From Halobellus rarus (GTDB lineage: Archaea; Halobacteriota; Halobacteria; Halobacteriales; Haloferacaceae), in contig NZ_JANHDI010000013.1 in NCBI RefSeq assembly GCF_024494595.1, forward strand, positions 1 through 64,000: a DNA stretch of 64,000 nt, written 5' to 3'. Made by a program: the position numbers and the translations under genes. Each line of letters begins with the position of its first letter. Position 1 is the stretch's first letter. Below the pieces are notes generated by a model. It saw only the letters and a list, made by a program, of their open reading frames with translations. It was not told the origin of the DNA and did no database searches. Below are positions 16,808 to 25,579 of the stretch, piece by piece.

Positions 16808-18658
16808 TCAGTAACTCCGGATCTTCGGCTCGTACCGCTTGTTCTCGCCTTCGAGCAGCACCGGCTTGTACCACAGTTCCGGCGAGCCCTCGTTCCACGA
16901 CAGCAGCGTGTGCTTCAGCCAGTTCTCGTCGTCGCGCTCCTGGTGCTCCTTGCGCCAGTGCGCGCCGCGGAACTCCTCGCGGGCGAGCGCACCGAGGGTG
17001 ATCGCCTCCGCCAGATCGATCACGTTCCGCGTCTCGATGGTCTGCTGTAAATCGGTGTTGAACGTCCGCGACTGATCGGCCACGCCGACGTCCTCGTAGG
17101 CCTCGCGCGCCTCGCGAATGTCCCGAAGCGCCTCTTCGAGGCGCTCCTTCTCGCGGAAGACGTTGACGTTCTCCGTCATCGACTCCTGGACCTCGGCGCG
17201 GATCTCCGCGTGATTGCGGCCGTCCTCGTTGTCCAGCAGCGCCTCGACGCGTTCTTTCGCACGCTCCGTCGCGCGTTCGACGAGGCCGGCCGGATCGAGG
17301 CCGGAACCGCCGTCCGCGACGGCGTCGCCGCCGGTGGCGTCGGCCTCGACGCTCGGTTCGATCGCGCCGGGTTCGACCGGCGTCTCGACGTCGCCGGCCT
17401 CCCACTCGCCGCGCTTGCCGGTCGGAATCTCGGCCTCGCCGAGGTCGCGGCCGGCGGCGTGGTGGCCCGCCCGAGCGCCGAAGACGATGAGTTCCGGCAG
17501 CGCGTTGCCGCCGAGGCGGTTCGAGCCGTGGACCGAGGCGCAGGCGCACTCGCCGGCGGCGTAGAGTCCGGAGATGCACGTCTCGCCGTTCTCGTCGGTC
17601 TCGACGCCGCCCATCGCGTAGTGCTGACCGGGTTTGACGGGCATCGGCTCTTCCAGCGGGTTGACGCCCTCGAAGTCCTCCGAGAGGTGGATGATGTTCT
17701 CGAGGCGATCGACGATTCGCTCCTCGCCGAGGTGCCGCATATCGAGGTGAACGTACTCCTCCTCGATGCCCCGACCCTCGTTGATCTCCGTCAGCTCCGC
17801 CCGGGAGACGACGTCGCGGGAGGCCAGTTCGCCGTCGTTGTTCGCGTACCCGTGCTCGAACATGAACCGCTCTCCCTCGCTGTTGTAGAGGATTCCGCCC
17901 TCGCCGCGGACTCCCTCCGTGATCAGGACGCCCGTCGAGGGGAGCGTCGTCGGGTGGAACTGGATGAACTCCATGTCCTCGATCGGAACGCCCGCGCGGT
18001 AGGCCATCGCGACGCCGTCGCCGGTGTTGGCCACCGCGTTGGTCGTGTGGTCGTACACCTGGCCGGGGCCGCCGGTCGCGAGGATGACGCCGTCCCGGGC
18101 GTGGAAGCCCTCGATGTTCCCCGACTGGACGTCGTAGCCGACGACGCCGTGGCAACTCCGCTCTTCGGGCGTCTCCTCGTCGCTGACGGCGAGATCGAGG
18201 ACGTACCACTCGTCGTAGACCTGGATGCCGCGCTTGACGAGCTGCTCGTACATCGTGTGGAGGAGTTGGTGCCCGGTCTCCGCGCCCGCGTAGGTCGTCC
18301 GCGGGAACGAGAGACCGCCGAACGGCCGCTGGCTGACCGTGCCGTCGTCCTCTCTGGAGAAGGCCATCCCCCAGTGTTCGAGCTGGATGACCTCTTCGGG
18401 ACTGTCCTGCGCCAGCGTCTCGATGGCGGGGGCGTCGCCGAGGTAGTCCGACCCCTTCATCGTGTCGTAGGCGTGATCTTGCCAGGAGTCGCCCTCCCGG
18501 AGCGCGGCGTTGATGCCGCCCTCGGCCGCGCCGGTGTGGCTCCGTACGGGATGGAGTTTCGAGACGATGGCCACGTCGGCCCCCTCTTCTTGCGCTGCGA
18601 TGGCCGCGCGGAGGCCTGCGCCTCCCGCGCCCACCACGATGACGTCGTGTTCGTGCAT
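16808..18658 (-). CDS. sdhA: Succinate dehydrogenase flavoprotein subunit
   Basis: This 616-residue subunit A of complex II oxidises succinate to fumarate with covalently bound FAD. The FAD-binding start is HDVIVVGAGGAGLRAAIAA, and the flavinylation histidine is in RSHTGAAEGGINA. The active-site block is HPTTLPSTGVLITEGVRGEGG, with GGVETDENGETCISGLYAAGE downstream. An insert rich in Asp/Glu/Ala (about 410-460) is halophile-like. It is the last gene of sdhCDBA, 15 bp after sdhB. The protein faces the cytoplasm and is anchored through SdhC and SdhD. Confidence 0.98.
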   Translation of the reverse strand: MHEHDVIVVGAGGAGLRAAIAAQEEGADVAIVSKLHPVRSHTGAAEGGINAALREGDSWQDHAYDTMKGSDYLGDAPAIETLAQDSPEEVIQLEHWGMAFSREDDGTVSQRPFGGLSFPRTTYAGAETGHQLLHTMYEQLVKRGIQVYDEWYVLDLAVSDEETPEERSCHGVVGYDVQSGNIEGFHARDGVILATGGPGQVYDHTTNAVANTGDGVAMAYRAGVPIEDMEFIQFHPTTLPSTGVLITEGVRGEGGILYNSEGERFMFEHGYANNDGELASRDVVSRAELTEINEGRGIEEEYVHLDMRHLGEERIVDRLENIIHLSEDFEGVNPLEEPMPVKPGQHYAMGGVETDENGETCISGLYAAGECACASVHGSNRLGGNALPELIVFGARAGHHAAGRDLGEAEIPTGKRGEWEAGDVETPVEPGAIEPSVEADATGGDAVADGGSGLDPAGLVERATERAKERVEALLDNEDGRNHAEIRAEVQESMTENVNVFREKERLEEALRDIREAREAYEDVGVADQSRTFNTDLQQTIETRNVIDLAEAITLGALAREEFRGAHWRKEHQERDDENWLKHTLLSWNEGSPELWYKPVLLEGENKRYEPKIRSY

Positions 18659-18673
18659 AGTGTGCTCTCTGAA

Positions 18674-19564
18674 TTACCAGAACTTGAGGTTGTTTTTCAC
18701 GGCCTCGCGCTTCAGCTCCTGAATGTGCTCCGTGAGCGGGATGTCCTTCGGACAGACCTCCGTACAGGAGAACTGCGTCTGACACCGCCAGACGCCGTGC
18801 TCCTGTTCGAGGATCTCCAGGCGCTGCTGTTTCATATCCTCGCCCTCGCGTTCGTCCATCGTGAAGCGGTACGCCTTGTTGATGGCCGCCGGGCCGAGGT
18901 ACTCGTTGTCGCCCGCCGCGATGTTGCAGGAAGACATACACGCGCCGCACCAGATACAGCGCGTCGACATCTTGACCTTCTCGCGGTTCTCCCGGGACTG
19001 CCGCTGCTCTTCGAGTTCGCCGTCGGGCAGGTCGTTCGTCTGGAAGTACGGCTCGACGGCCTCCATCTGGTCGTAGAAGTGCTCCATGTCCACGACCAGG
19101 TCCTTGACGACCTCGGCGTGCGGGAGCGGTTCGATGCGGACCGGCTCTTCGAGGTCCGACAGTTGCGTCTTACAGCAGAGCCGCTGTCTCCCGTTGACGA
19201 ACATCGCGTCCGACCCGCAGACCGCCTGCCGGCAGGAGTGTCTGAACGTGAGGCTCGAATCGTACGTGTCGCGGGCGTACATCAGCGCGTCGAGGACGGT
19301 CATCCCCTTGTGGTAGGGGACGTGGAAGTCGTCGAAGCGGGGCTCCTTCTTGCCCTCGATCTCGGGGTCGTACCGGAACACCTTCAGGTGGTACGTCTCC
19401 TCGTCGGCGAGGGCCGCTTCGGCCTCCTCTGCCTGCCGCTTCTCGTCTCGCTCCGCGGCGCGCTCGCGCTTCTTCGCCATCCGGCGCTCCTGCGCGGCGG
19501 ACGTCGGTTCGGCCTCGCCGGCGGACGATTCATCCTCGGTCTGATCTGGAAGTTGCGTGCTCAT
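18674..19564 (-). CDS. sdhB: Succinate dehydrogenase iron-sulfur subunit
   Basis: This 296-residue subunit carries three Fe-S clusters. The 2Fe-2S ligands are in SCRQAVCGSDAMFVNGRQRLCC, the 4Fe-4S ligands in CIWCGACMSSC, and the third set in CQTQFSCTEVCPKDIP. The first 70 residues are a highly charged, helix-prone extension (Glu/Arg/Ala-rich) absent from bacterial SdhB. The ATG at 19564 lies 14 bp after the sdhD stop, so it is co-translated in the sdhCDBA operon. It passes electrons from SdhA towards the membrane subunits. Confidence 0.98.
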   Translation of the reverse strand: MSTQLPDQTEDESSAGEAEPTSAAQERRMAKKRERAAERDEKRQAEEAEAALADEETYHLKVFRYDPEIEGKKEPRFDDFHVPYHKGMTVLDALMYARDTYDSSLTFRHSCRQAVCGSDAMFVNGRQRLCCKTQLSDLEEPVRIEPLPHAEVVKDLVVDMEHFYDQMEAVEPYFQTNDLPDGELEEQRQSRENREKVKMSTRCIWCGACMSSCNIAAGDNEYLGPAAINKAYRFTMDEREGEDMKQQRLEILEQEHGVWRCQTQFSCTEVCPKDIPLTEHIQELKREAVKNNLKFW

Positions 19565-19578
19565 TGGTGGACGGGCGG

Positions 19579-19950
19579 TTAGATCGGGACGCCTCCGGCC
19601 CAGGCGAGTGCGGTTCTGACGCCCTGAACGATCACGACGGCGCTGGCGACGACGAGAACCAGTTTCACGGCGGTCTTGCGGGAGCCGGTGAGGCCCTGGT
19701 TGATGAGGGCGTTGTAGACGCCGTTGACGCCGTGGAACGTCGCGGTCAGGAGAAAGAGGATCATCAGCGAGAAGTACGTCAGTTCCTGCATCCGCGCCTG
19801 CGACATCGCGAACGTGACCTCGTCGGCGTGGTTCACGAAGTGAAGCAGGAAGAAGTGGAACGCGAGGACGACCACGAGGAACGCGGCCGTGATGCGCTGC
19901 CAGAGCCAGCGGCGCCCGCCGGCCTCGAAGGAGGAGTAGCGCTCGGCCAT
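19579..19950 (-). CDS. sdhD: Succinate dehydrogenase membrane subunit D
   Basis: This 123-residue protein with three membrane helices matches the haloarchaeal second membrane anchor of complex II: a WLWQRITAAFLVVVLAFHFFLLHFVNH helix with histidines, YFSLMILFLLTATFHGVNGV with the conserved FHG, and a third helix near the C-terminus. The His residues are candidates for quinone or heme contact. Its ATG overlaps the sdhC stop by one base (TGATG), indicating translational coupling. Confidence 0.93.
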   Translation of the reverse strand: MAERYSSFEAGGRRWLWQRITAAFLVVVLAFHFFLLHFVNHADEVTFAMSQARMQELTYFSLMILFLLTATFHGVNGVYNALINQGLTGSRKTAVKLVLVVASAVVIVQGVRTALAWAGGVPI

Positions 19951-20345
19951 CAGCCGAACACCCCCGCGAGGAACGTCGGCACGCTCGCGACGGCGATGGC
20001 ACCCGTCAGCAGCAGCGACGCGTAAAAGCTCTTGTCCTGTGCTTCGAGCCCGACGCCGAGATCGACGAACAGCAGCCGAAGGCCGTTGAGAATGTGGAAG
20101 ACCGCCACCGACAGCAGCCCGACCTCGAGGATGCGCACGACGAGCAGACTCTCCAGGGACTGGATCGTCGTCGTGTACGCATCCGGGCTCTGCAGTGCCG
20201 TCGAGAGGACGGCGATGTGGGTGAAGAGATACCCCACGAGCACCCATCCGGTGAACTTGTGGAACACCCAGGCCCACATTCCGGCTGAGAACTCCCGCCA
20301 GCGGCCGAAGTCCTCGATGAGGCCCCGATTGTAAGACTGACTCAT
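19950..20345 (-). CDS. sdhC: Succinate dehydrogenase cytochrome b subunit C
   Basis: This 131-residue membrane anchor with three helices has the SdhC signature [19 protein letters not shown] (quinone/heme region) and a later heme-type histidine in [11 protein letters not shown]. It is the first gene of sdhCDBA. The sequence upstream (20346-20400) holds CTATAG-like AT-rich bases on the minus-strand promoter side. The complex links the citric acid cycle to menaquinone reduction in the cytoplasmic membrane. Confidence 0.95.
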   Translation of the reverse strand: MSQSYNRGLIEDFGRWREFSAGMWAWVFHKFTGWVLVGYLFTHIAVLSTALQSPDAYTTTIQSLESLLVVRILEVGLLSVAVFHILNGLRLLFVDLGVGLEAQDKSFYASLLLTGAIAVASVPTFLAGVFG

Positions 20346-20464
20346 ACTCCTCTGAGAGTCAGGCCGGACCCACTATAGAACTTACGTGTGCGGCTGGGAC
20401 CCGCTGTCGGGGAAACCGGATGACTCCGTGGAGGTGACTTCTGAACGAACGGATTCGGGGCGTC

Positions 20465-21481
20465 CTACACTCCACGGGTCGCCTGTTCGCGCTCGACGAC
20501 CCGTCGGACGCCGGGTTCGAGTTCGACGAGATGACAGAGGGGGTTCCCGGGGTAGACGACGGGGTTCTCCAAGACGCCGACGAGCAGGCCGGTAAAGGGC
20601 GCTTCGACCGCGACGTTGTCGTCCTTGAACGGGTTCGTGAGCGTGCAGATCTGCTCGCCCTCGCGGACGAGTGACCCGCGCTCGTGGTGCATATCGACGA
20701 TACCGCCGGCGTCGGCGCGGATCCACGTCTTCTCGTTCGCGTCGTCGATGACGGTCCGCCAACCGGGCCAGCGTACCGACGGCGACTCAAGCAGTTCGTA
20801 CTCGGCGAAGACGCTCTCGACGCCCGTGAGCGCGTCGTCGATGAGACCGCGCTGGAACCGGTGGGCCTCGCCCATCTCGACGGTCACCGTCGGGATGCCG
20901 ACCCGCGTCGCCTCCGTCCGGAGGACCCCGTCGCTGCCCTCGCTGTCGATGATCACGTTCGACCCGAACGCCCGGGCGAGCCGATCGACCGCGCCGTCGG
21001 ACATGTCCGCGCGGACGTGGAGCATGTTCGTCCGCCCGCGCGTCGAGGTGTGGAAGTCGATACCGAAGTCGCACGGCGCGACGAAGTTGTCGAAGATGCG
21101 CGCGGCCATCCGCTTGGCGCTCGTCGAGTCCTCCCGACCGGGGAACGAGCGGTTCAGGTCCCGATCGTATATCGGGAGATAGCGCTGCTGGGCGAGGAAG
21201 CCGGGGACGTTCATCACCGGCAGGCAGACGAGCGTCCCACCGAGGTCCGAGAGGTCCCACTCGTGGGCGACCTCGCGGACGACCTCGATACCGTTGAGTT
21301 CGTCGCCGTGGGCCGCCGCCGAGAGGAACACCGTCGGCCCCGATCGCTCGCCGTTGATGATGGTGACCGGAATGCGGACCGGATCGCCGAGGTACGTCTC
21401 GCTGATACCGTACCGGAGGTTCTGCCGCTCTCCCGGTTCGACCTTCCCCCCGTTGTACGTGAAGGTCCCGTCGGTGCTCAT
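20465..21481 (-). CDS. Succinylglutamate desuccinylase/aspartoacylase-family metallohydrolase
   Basis: This 338-residue zinc hydrolase belongs to the AstE/AspA branch of M14-like enzymes. The zinc ligands sit in AAAHGDELNG (His and Glu), and the third ligand is in FGIDFHTST. The RDLNRSFPG motif and the general-base glutamate region VTVEMGEAHRF follow. The C-terminal lobe (about 255-338) is a biotinyl-like beta domain with an EGEQICTL strand. It is divergent from the RimK/retropepsin gene across a 157-bp promoter region. I infer that the pair adds and removes an acyl or amino-acid group. An ATG three codons upstream is an alternative start. Confidence 0.88.
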   Translation of the reverse strand: MSTDGTFTYNGGKVEPGERQNLRYGISETYLGDPVRIPVTIINGERSGPTVFLSAAAHGDELNGIEVVREVAHEWDLSDLGGTLVCLPVMNVPGFLAQQRYLPIYDRDLNRSFPGREDSTSAKRMAARIFDNFVAPCDFGIDFHTSTRGRTNMLHVRADMSDGAVDRLARAFGSNVIIDSEGSDGVLRTEATRVGIPTVTVEMGEAHRFQRGLIDDALTGVESVFAEYELLESPSVRWPGWRTVIDDANEKTWIRADAGGIVDMHHERGSLVREGEQICTLTNPFKDDNVAVEAPFTGLLVGVLENPVVYPGNPLCHLVELEPGVRRVVEREQATRGV

Positions 21482-21638
21482 ACGCGCCATCGGATACCCG
21501 ACGGGATAAACGCTCGTAACCCGACGTCGCGACCCGATCGTGGAGTTCCGTGCAGTCCGATCGGTGCGAAACGTTCACACCGGCCGAGAGGGGTTCAGAT
21601 CGGCACCTCTTTCTTGACGTGGGCGTGTACAGAAGGGT

Positions 21639-22997
21639 ATGTCTACTGACGGAGATCCGGTTCGGGTTGGCGTCCTCTCACTGCACAACAGCAAGGAGAC
21701 GAAGGCGATTCTCAACGCGGTCGACGACCTCGGCCACGAGGGCATCTGGCTGCGTCGGGAGAACACCGCGATCAGCGTCGAGGACGGGGACGTCGCCATC
21801 GAGCCCGAAGTAGACATCGTGGCCAACCGGCTGCTGCTCTCGAACACCGAAGAACCGGCGGAACTCCTGGGGCTGGCGACGACCTTCGAGCGGATCCGGC
21901 CGATGCTGAACGAACCCGCGTCGGTGCTCACCGCGATCCACAAGTTCGCCACGGCGGCGACGCTCGCGAACTGGAACATCAAGGTGCCGGACGCGCTCCT
22001 GGCGCTCTCGAACGAGCGACTGAACAAGGGCCGGGACCGCTTCGGCGAGGTCGGCGTCTACAAGTCCGCGATCGGGACCCACGGCGGAGGGACGTGGAAG
22101 GTGGACCTCACGGAGGCGGTCAACCCGAAAGTCGGGAGCCGGCAAGCGTTCCTCCAGGACCTCATCGACCGCGACGAGAACGAGCACCGCGACCTCCGCG
22201 TGTACGTCGTCGACGGCGAGGTCATCGGCGCGATGTACCGCTACGCGCCCGAGGGCGAGTGGCGGACCAACGTCGCGCTCGGCGGCGACGTCATCGACGC
22301 GACCGAGGATATGCCGAAAGAGGCCAGAGAGACCGCGCTCTACGCGACGGAAGTGATGGGACTGGACTACGTCGGCGTCGACCTCATCGAGGGCGACGAC
22401 GGCTGGTTCGTCCTCGAAGTCAACCCGACCGCCGGGTTCAGGGGGCTTCACAAGGCGACCGGCCGCAGCCCCGCACCGTACATCGCCAAACTCGCGATCG
22501 AGGAGATCGGCGGCGAGGTCGACGACGAGCGCGTGGAGGAGTTGTCGGCGACGCTCGACGACTCCCGGCCCGCGGGGATGCCACGTATCACCTCGGATCC
22601 GGTCGGCGATCGACCGACGATCGGGTACATCGAGGAGGTCGTCGTCTCCGGGACCAGCGGGTCGACGCAGGCGAAGGCGAAGTCAGACACCGGGGCGACC
22701 CGGACGAGCCTCGACACCGCGCTGGCCGCCGAGATCGGTGCCGGACCGATCAAGAGTATGACGCGCGTCCGGTCGGGATCGGTGAAGTCCGGGAAGGCCC
22801 GCCCCGTCGTCGACCTCGTCGTCGGTATCGGCGGCACCCAGCACACCGTCACCGCGAGCATCGAGGACCGCTCGCATATGGATTATCCGCTGCTCCTCGG
22901 CCGCGACATCCTCCAGCACTACCAGGTGGACGTGAACCGCCGATCCGATTCGGGCGGTCCCGACGACGACGAGCGCGAAGAGGAGTACCTGGAGTAG
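21639..22997 (+). CDS. RimK-type ATP-grasp ligase fused to retropepsin-like (RimB) domain
   Basis: This 452-residue two-domain protein has a RimK-family ATP-grasp ligase in its N-terminal 300 residues (VYKSAIGTHGGGTWKV phosphate loop, LDYVGVDLIEG, VLEVNPTAGFRG metal-binding block). The last 140 residues are a COG4067/RimB retropepsin-like domain with the aspartyl-protease signature SDTGATRTSLDTALA (Asp-Thr-Gly) and the strand MDYPLLLGRDIL. In bacteria RimK adds glutamates to protein S6 and RimB is a putative peptidase. Here both are one chain, opposite an AstE-like deacylase. The substrate is unknown. Confidence 0.9.
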   Translation: MSTDGDPVRVGVLSLHNSKETKAILNAVDDLGHEGIWLRRENTAISVEDGDVAIEPEVDIVANRLLLSNTEEPAELLGLATTFERIRPMLNEPASVLTAIHKFATAATLANWNIKVPDALLALSNERLNKGRDRFGEVGVYKSAIGTHGGGTWKVDLTEAVNPKVGSRQAFLQDLIDRDENEHRDLRVYVVDGEVIGAMYRYAPEGEWRTNVALGGDVIDATEDMPKEARETALYATEVMGLDYVGVDLIEGDDGWFVLEVNPTAGFRGLHKATGRSPAPYIAKLAIEEIGGEVDDERVEELSATLDDSRPAGMPRITSDPVGDRPTIGYIEEVVVSGTSGSTQAKAKSDTGATRTSLDTALAAEIGAGPIKSMTRVRSGSVKSGKARPVVDLVVGIGGTQHTVTASIEDRSHMDYPLLLGRDILQHYQVDVNRRSDSGGPDDDEREEEYLE

Positions 22998-23030
22998 GGT
23001 GGCCGCCACGGCGACGTTCCGAGGGCGACA

Positions 23031-23101
23031 GCCGATCGGGGTCGACTGGAGTCTCCGAAGCCGATCGGGGCCACCCGAAGCCGACTGAAACCACTCGGGG
23101 C
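23031..23101. repeat. Degenerate tandem repeat after the RimK gene
   Basis: Three imperfect units start at 23031, 23060 and 23080, each opening GCCGA(T/C) and running into a CGGGG- or CCACxCG-type stretch; spacing is about 29 and 20 bp. It lies in the gap between the RimK/retropepsin gene and the next gene. No reading frame is supported. Confidence 0.5.
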
Positions 23102-23176
23102 TGGTCGAATCGATGAGACCGGACGCCCGACAGTCGCGGACAGAGCCGTCACAGGGCGATTCTTCCCGACGCCGGT

Positions 23177-23186
23177 ATTAATTTAA
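23177..23186 (+). promoter_or_regulatory. TATA-box-like element
   Basis: TTAATTTAAG is the only AT-rich run in this GC-rich gap and lies about 26 bp upstream of the ATG at 23212. That spacing is what a leaderless haloarchaeal transcript needs, so it probably drives the three-gene cluster ending in tfs. Confidence 0.5.
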
Positions 23187-23211
23187 GTATGCCGGGGTGA
23201 ACGTAGCGTAG

Positions 23212-24342
23212 ATGGGGAGCGAGCGCGTCGACGGCCTGCCGGACGAGCTCGAGTCGTGGGTGGACGACAGAGCCGCAGCCACGGACCGCACGCGCGAGGA
23301 AGTCGTGCATCGGCTGATCGCCGCACATCGCGAACTCGACGAGCGGGGGGGCGGAGACGGCGGAACCGATCTCGCCGGCGACGAGGGTTTCGAGACCGTG
23401 AACGACGTACTGCGGGAGGCGGACGCCGAATCGATCGAGCGGGAACTCGACGAGATCGTCGAGCGGGTCGCGGCCCTGGAGGCCGACCTCGACGAGAAGA
23501 TCACGGACGTCAGAGAGCGCGTCATCCAGGTCAAGCGGGAGACGGACGCCAAAGCGCCGGCCGAGCACGACCACCCGGAGATCGACCGCCGACTGTCCGA
23601 GGGGTTCGAGAACTACGAGGAGATCCTCGAGTACCTCACCGACACGACCGACGAACACGGGTCGAAACTCGACCGGCTCGGATCGGCGGTGCTCGCGGTC
23701 AGATCGCGCCTGTCGGCGCTCGAGGGCGCGGTAGAGACGCGGGAGGCGGCGGCGGATCTCCGCCGGGAGGCGAACAGCCGCGGCGTGACCAAGGCCGCCT
23801 GTGAGTCCTGCGGGGAGACCGTACACCTCGGCCTGCTCGACGAACCGCGCTGTCCGCACTGCGACGCCCCGTTCGACGGCCTTGAACCGAAACGGAGGTT
23901 CTTCGGCTCGAACCGGCTGACGGTTGGCGACCGGCCGGCGCTTGAGTCCGCGGCGGGTGCGTCGGGAGCCACCGACGAGGGGACATCCACAGCACCGACA
24001 CCGGACGAGGACCCCGATACCGACGACCGTACTGACGACCCCGCCACCCACGATCATACCGACGACGCTCGGGCTGACACCGGTGCGAACGCGTCGGTCC
24101 CGGGAGACAACCCGGTCGACCCCGACAGATCACCGTCAGCGTCGGGGACGCCAACCCGGGATTCCGAAGGGGGACGGTTGGAATCGGAAGCGACGACACC
24201 ACCGAAACCCGAGGAGCAGAACACGCACGACCGAGAGCCATCCGACCCCGACGAGGAACCCGAGGGTGCCGACGGCGAGGACGGTCGAGCGGACGAGACC
24301 GGTGGCGGACCCCCCAGCGATCACAGGGAGGTCCGGCAGTGA
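23212..24342 (+). CDS. Coiled-coil protein with zinc knuckles and acidic tail
   Basis: This 376-residue protein has four parts. First is an N-terminal segment (LPDELESWVDDRAA, EEVVHRLIAAHREL) resembling a ribbon-helix-helix/CopG-type helix pair. Second is a long coiled coil (about 60-185). Third is a four-Cys zinc module, CESCGETVHLG then CPHCDAPF (about 198-222). Fourth is a 140-residue disordered acidic Asp/Pro/Thr tail. I do not recognise the family. It starts a tight cluster; the next gene overlaps by 4 bp. A role in transcription is possible from the company of tfs but is inference. Confidence 0.75.
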   Translation: MGSERVDGLPDELESWVDDRAAATDRTREEVVHRLIAAHRELDERGGGDGGTDLAGDEGFETVNDVLREADAESIERELDEIVERVAALEADLDEKITDVRERVIQVKRETDAKAPAEHDHPEIDRRLSEGFENYEEILEYLTDTTDEHGSKLDRLGSAVLAVRSRLSALEGAVETREAAADLRREANSRGVTKAACESCGETVHLGLLDEPRCPHCDAPFDGLEPKRRFFGSNRLTVGDRPALESAAGASGATDEGTSTAPTPDEDPDTDDRTDDPATHDHTDDARADTGANASVPGDNPVDPDRSPSASGTPTRDSEGGRLESEATTPPKPEEQNTHDREPSDPDEEPEGADGEDGRADETGGGPPSDHREVRQ

Positions 24343-24863
24343 GCGAGGACATCGGCGAGGACGGGAACGCGACCGGAGAGGCGGAACCGATCGAACCGTC
24401 CGGCGGCAGCGAGGCTCCGCTCTCGGAGTTGGCCGACAAGATCTCCGAGCGCCGGCGTCGGGAGGCCTCCGGGGGGCGCGGAACGAGCGATGAGGGGACC
24501 GCCGAGGATCCCGCGGCGTCAGCCGCCGACGGGGATCCCGGTTCGGACGATGATCCGTTCGAGGAGATGTCGGTCTCGGAGATCGACGAGGAGACGCTCT
24601 GGGCGTCGCTGGCCGACGACGCCGGCGAGGGGCCGGAACTGAGCGTCGGGGCAGACACCGCCGGCGAGTCGGAGACGAGACGGACCCCCCGTGCTCCGCC
24701 CGAACCGCGAGAACACGTCGTCTCGAAAGAGGCCTACTGCCAGAAGTGTCCGCACTTGAGCGATCCCCCCGAGTTGACGTGTACTCACGGGGGCACCGAA
24801 ATCATCGAGGTCGTCGACAGCGAGCACTTCCGCGTCCGGGAGTGTCCGATGGTCGAAGAGTGA
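24339..24863 (+). CDS. Acidic protein with C-terminal Cys/His cluster
   Basis: This 174-residue protein starts at a GTG whose last two bases overlap the previous stop (GTGA), so translation is coupled. The first 115 residues are acidic and low complexity. The last 50 carry AYCQKCPHLSDPPELTCTHGG and FRVRECPMVEE, a Cys/His set that could bind zinc or a cluster. No known family name. It lies between the coiled-coil protein and tfs, with 33 bp to the latter. Confidence 0.72.
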   Translation: MSEDIGEDGNATGEAEPIEPSGGSEAPLSELADKISERRRREASGGRGTSDEGTAEDPAASAADGDPGSDDDPFEEMSVSEIDEETLWASLADDAGEGPELSVGADTAGESETRRTPRAPPEPREHVVSKEAYCQKCPHLSDPPELTCTHGGTEIIEVVDSEHFRVRECPMVEE

Positions 24864-24896
24864 GACACTTGTGTCCGCAGGGCGAACTCGAGGGAA

Positions 24897-25226
24897 ATGC
24901 AGTTCTGCGACGAATGCGGTTCGATGATGGTCTCTCGGGACGGATCGATGGTCTGTACCGACGACGACTGCGGCGCGCGGGCCGAACAGGACGAGGACCT
25001 GGCGGCACAGTTCGTCTCGACGGAGGAACAGACCGACGGCGACGTGATCGAGACGACAGAGGACGCGAACTTCGAGGGGAAGCCGACCGCGACGGACGTC
25101 GTCTGTGACGAGTGCGGGAATCGAGAGGCGTGGTACACGATCAAGCAGACGGGATCGGCCGACGAACCGCCGACGCGCTTCTTCAAGTGTACCGAGTGCG
25201 GCCACCGGTGGAGAGGGTATAACTAA
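24897..25226 (+). CDS. tfs: Transcription factor S (TFIIS/Rpb9-like)
   Basis: This 109-residue TFS stimulates RNA cleavage by archaeal RNA polymerase to rescue backtracked complexes. The N-terminal Rpb9-type ribbon is FCDECGS then CTDDDCGA. The C-terminal TFIIS-type ribbon is VCDECGN then CTECGHRW. Between these is SADEPPTRFFKC, with the Asp-Glu pair that activates cleavage. Length and layout are normal. It closes the cluster and is followed by a four-hairpin array. Confidence 0.97.
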   Translation: MQFCDECGSMMVSRDGSMVCTDDDCGARAEQDEDLAAQFVSTEEQTDGDVIETTEDANFEGKPTATDVVCDECGNREAWYTIKQTGSADEPPTRFFKCTECGHRWRGYN

Positions 25227-25579
25227 CGCCCCACCTTTTTCCAGCGGTGGGTTTCCTCGCTCACTGCGTTCGCTGCGGGAACCCACCGTGCAAAAACCTG
25301 TCTTGCTGAGCGTAGCGAAGCAAGGCTCGTGAGACGCTGTGCGTCTCACGGCGGAGGGAAAAAGACCGCGAGGCTCGCATCCGCTCGCCTCGCGGTACGA
25401 ACACTGGGACACCGCCACCGCACTGCGACAGCCCTGCCACCGCTCCGCCACCGCACTGCAACCGCCCTGTCTCCGCCCACCGCCACCACCGCCTCCGCGA
25501 GGACGTAGATTCCACTTCGGTCGGAGCGTCCCAGCACTCGTTACCGGATGTTTTTGAGACGTCCGACTAACAGAGACCT
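25227..25579. repeat. Intergenic array of four perfect hairpins plus a short CCACCGC-rich stretch
   Basis: Within 151 bp after tfs there are four inverted repeats: 25245-25253/25280-25288 (9 bp), 25302-25307/25319-25324 (6 bp), 25328-25336/25342-25350 (9 bp, 5-base loop) and 25366-25374/25387-25395 (9 bp). The right half (about 25405-25500) is a Pyr-rich strand with recurring CCACCGC and CGCCACC. No protein frame is supported. The first hairpin after the tfs stop, near CCACCTTTTTCC, could terminate transcription. Confidence 0.75.

Noticed and set aside
16650-18950. Upstream extension of the small islet membrane protein across sdhA
   Set aside because: The 600-plus codons upstream are an Arg/Gly-rich shadow of sdhA; only the last 75 codons have protein-like composition.
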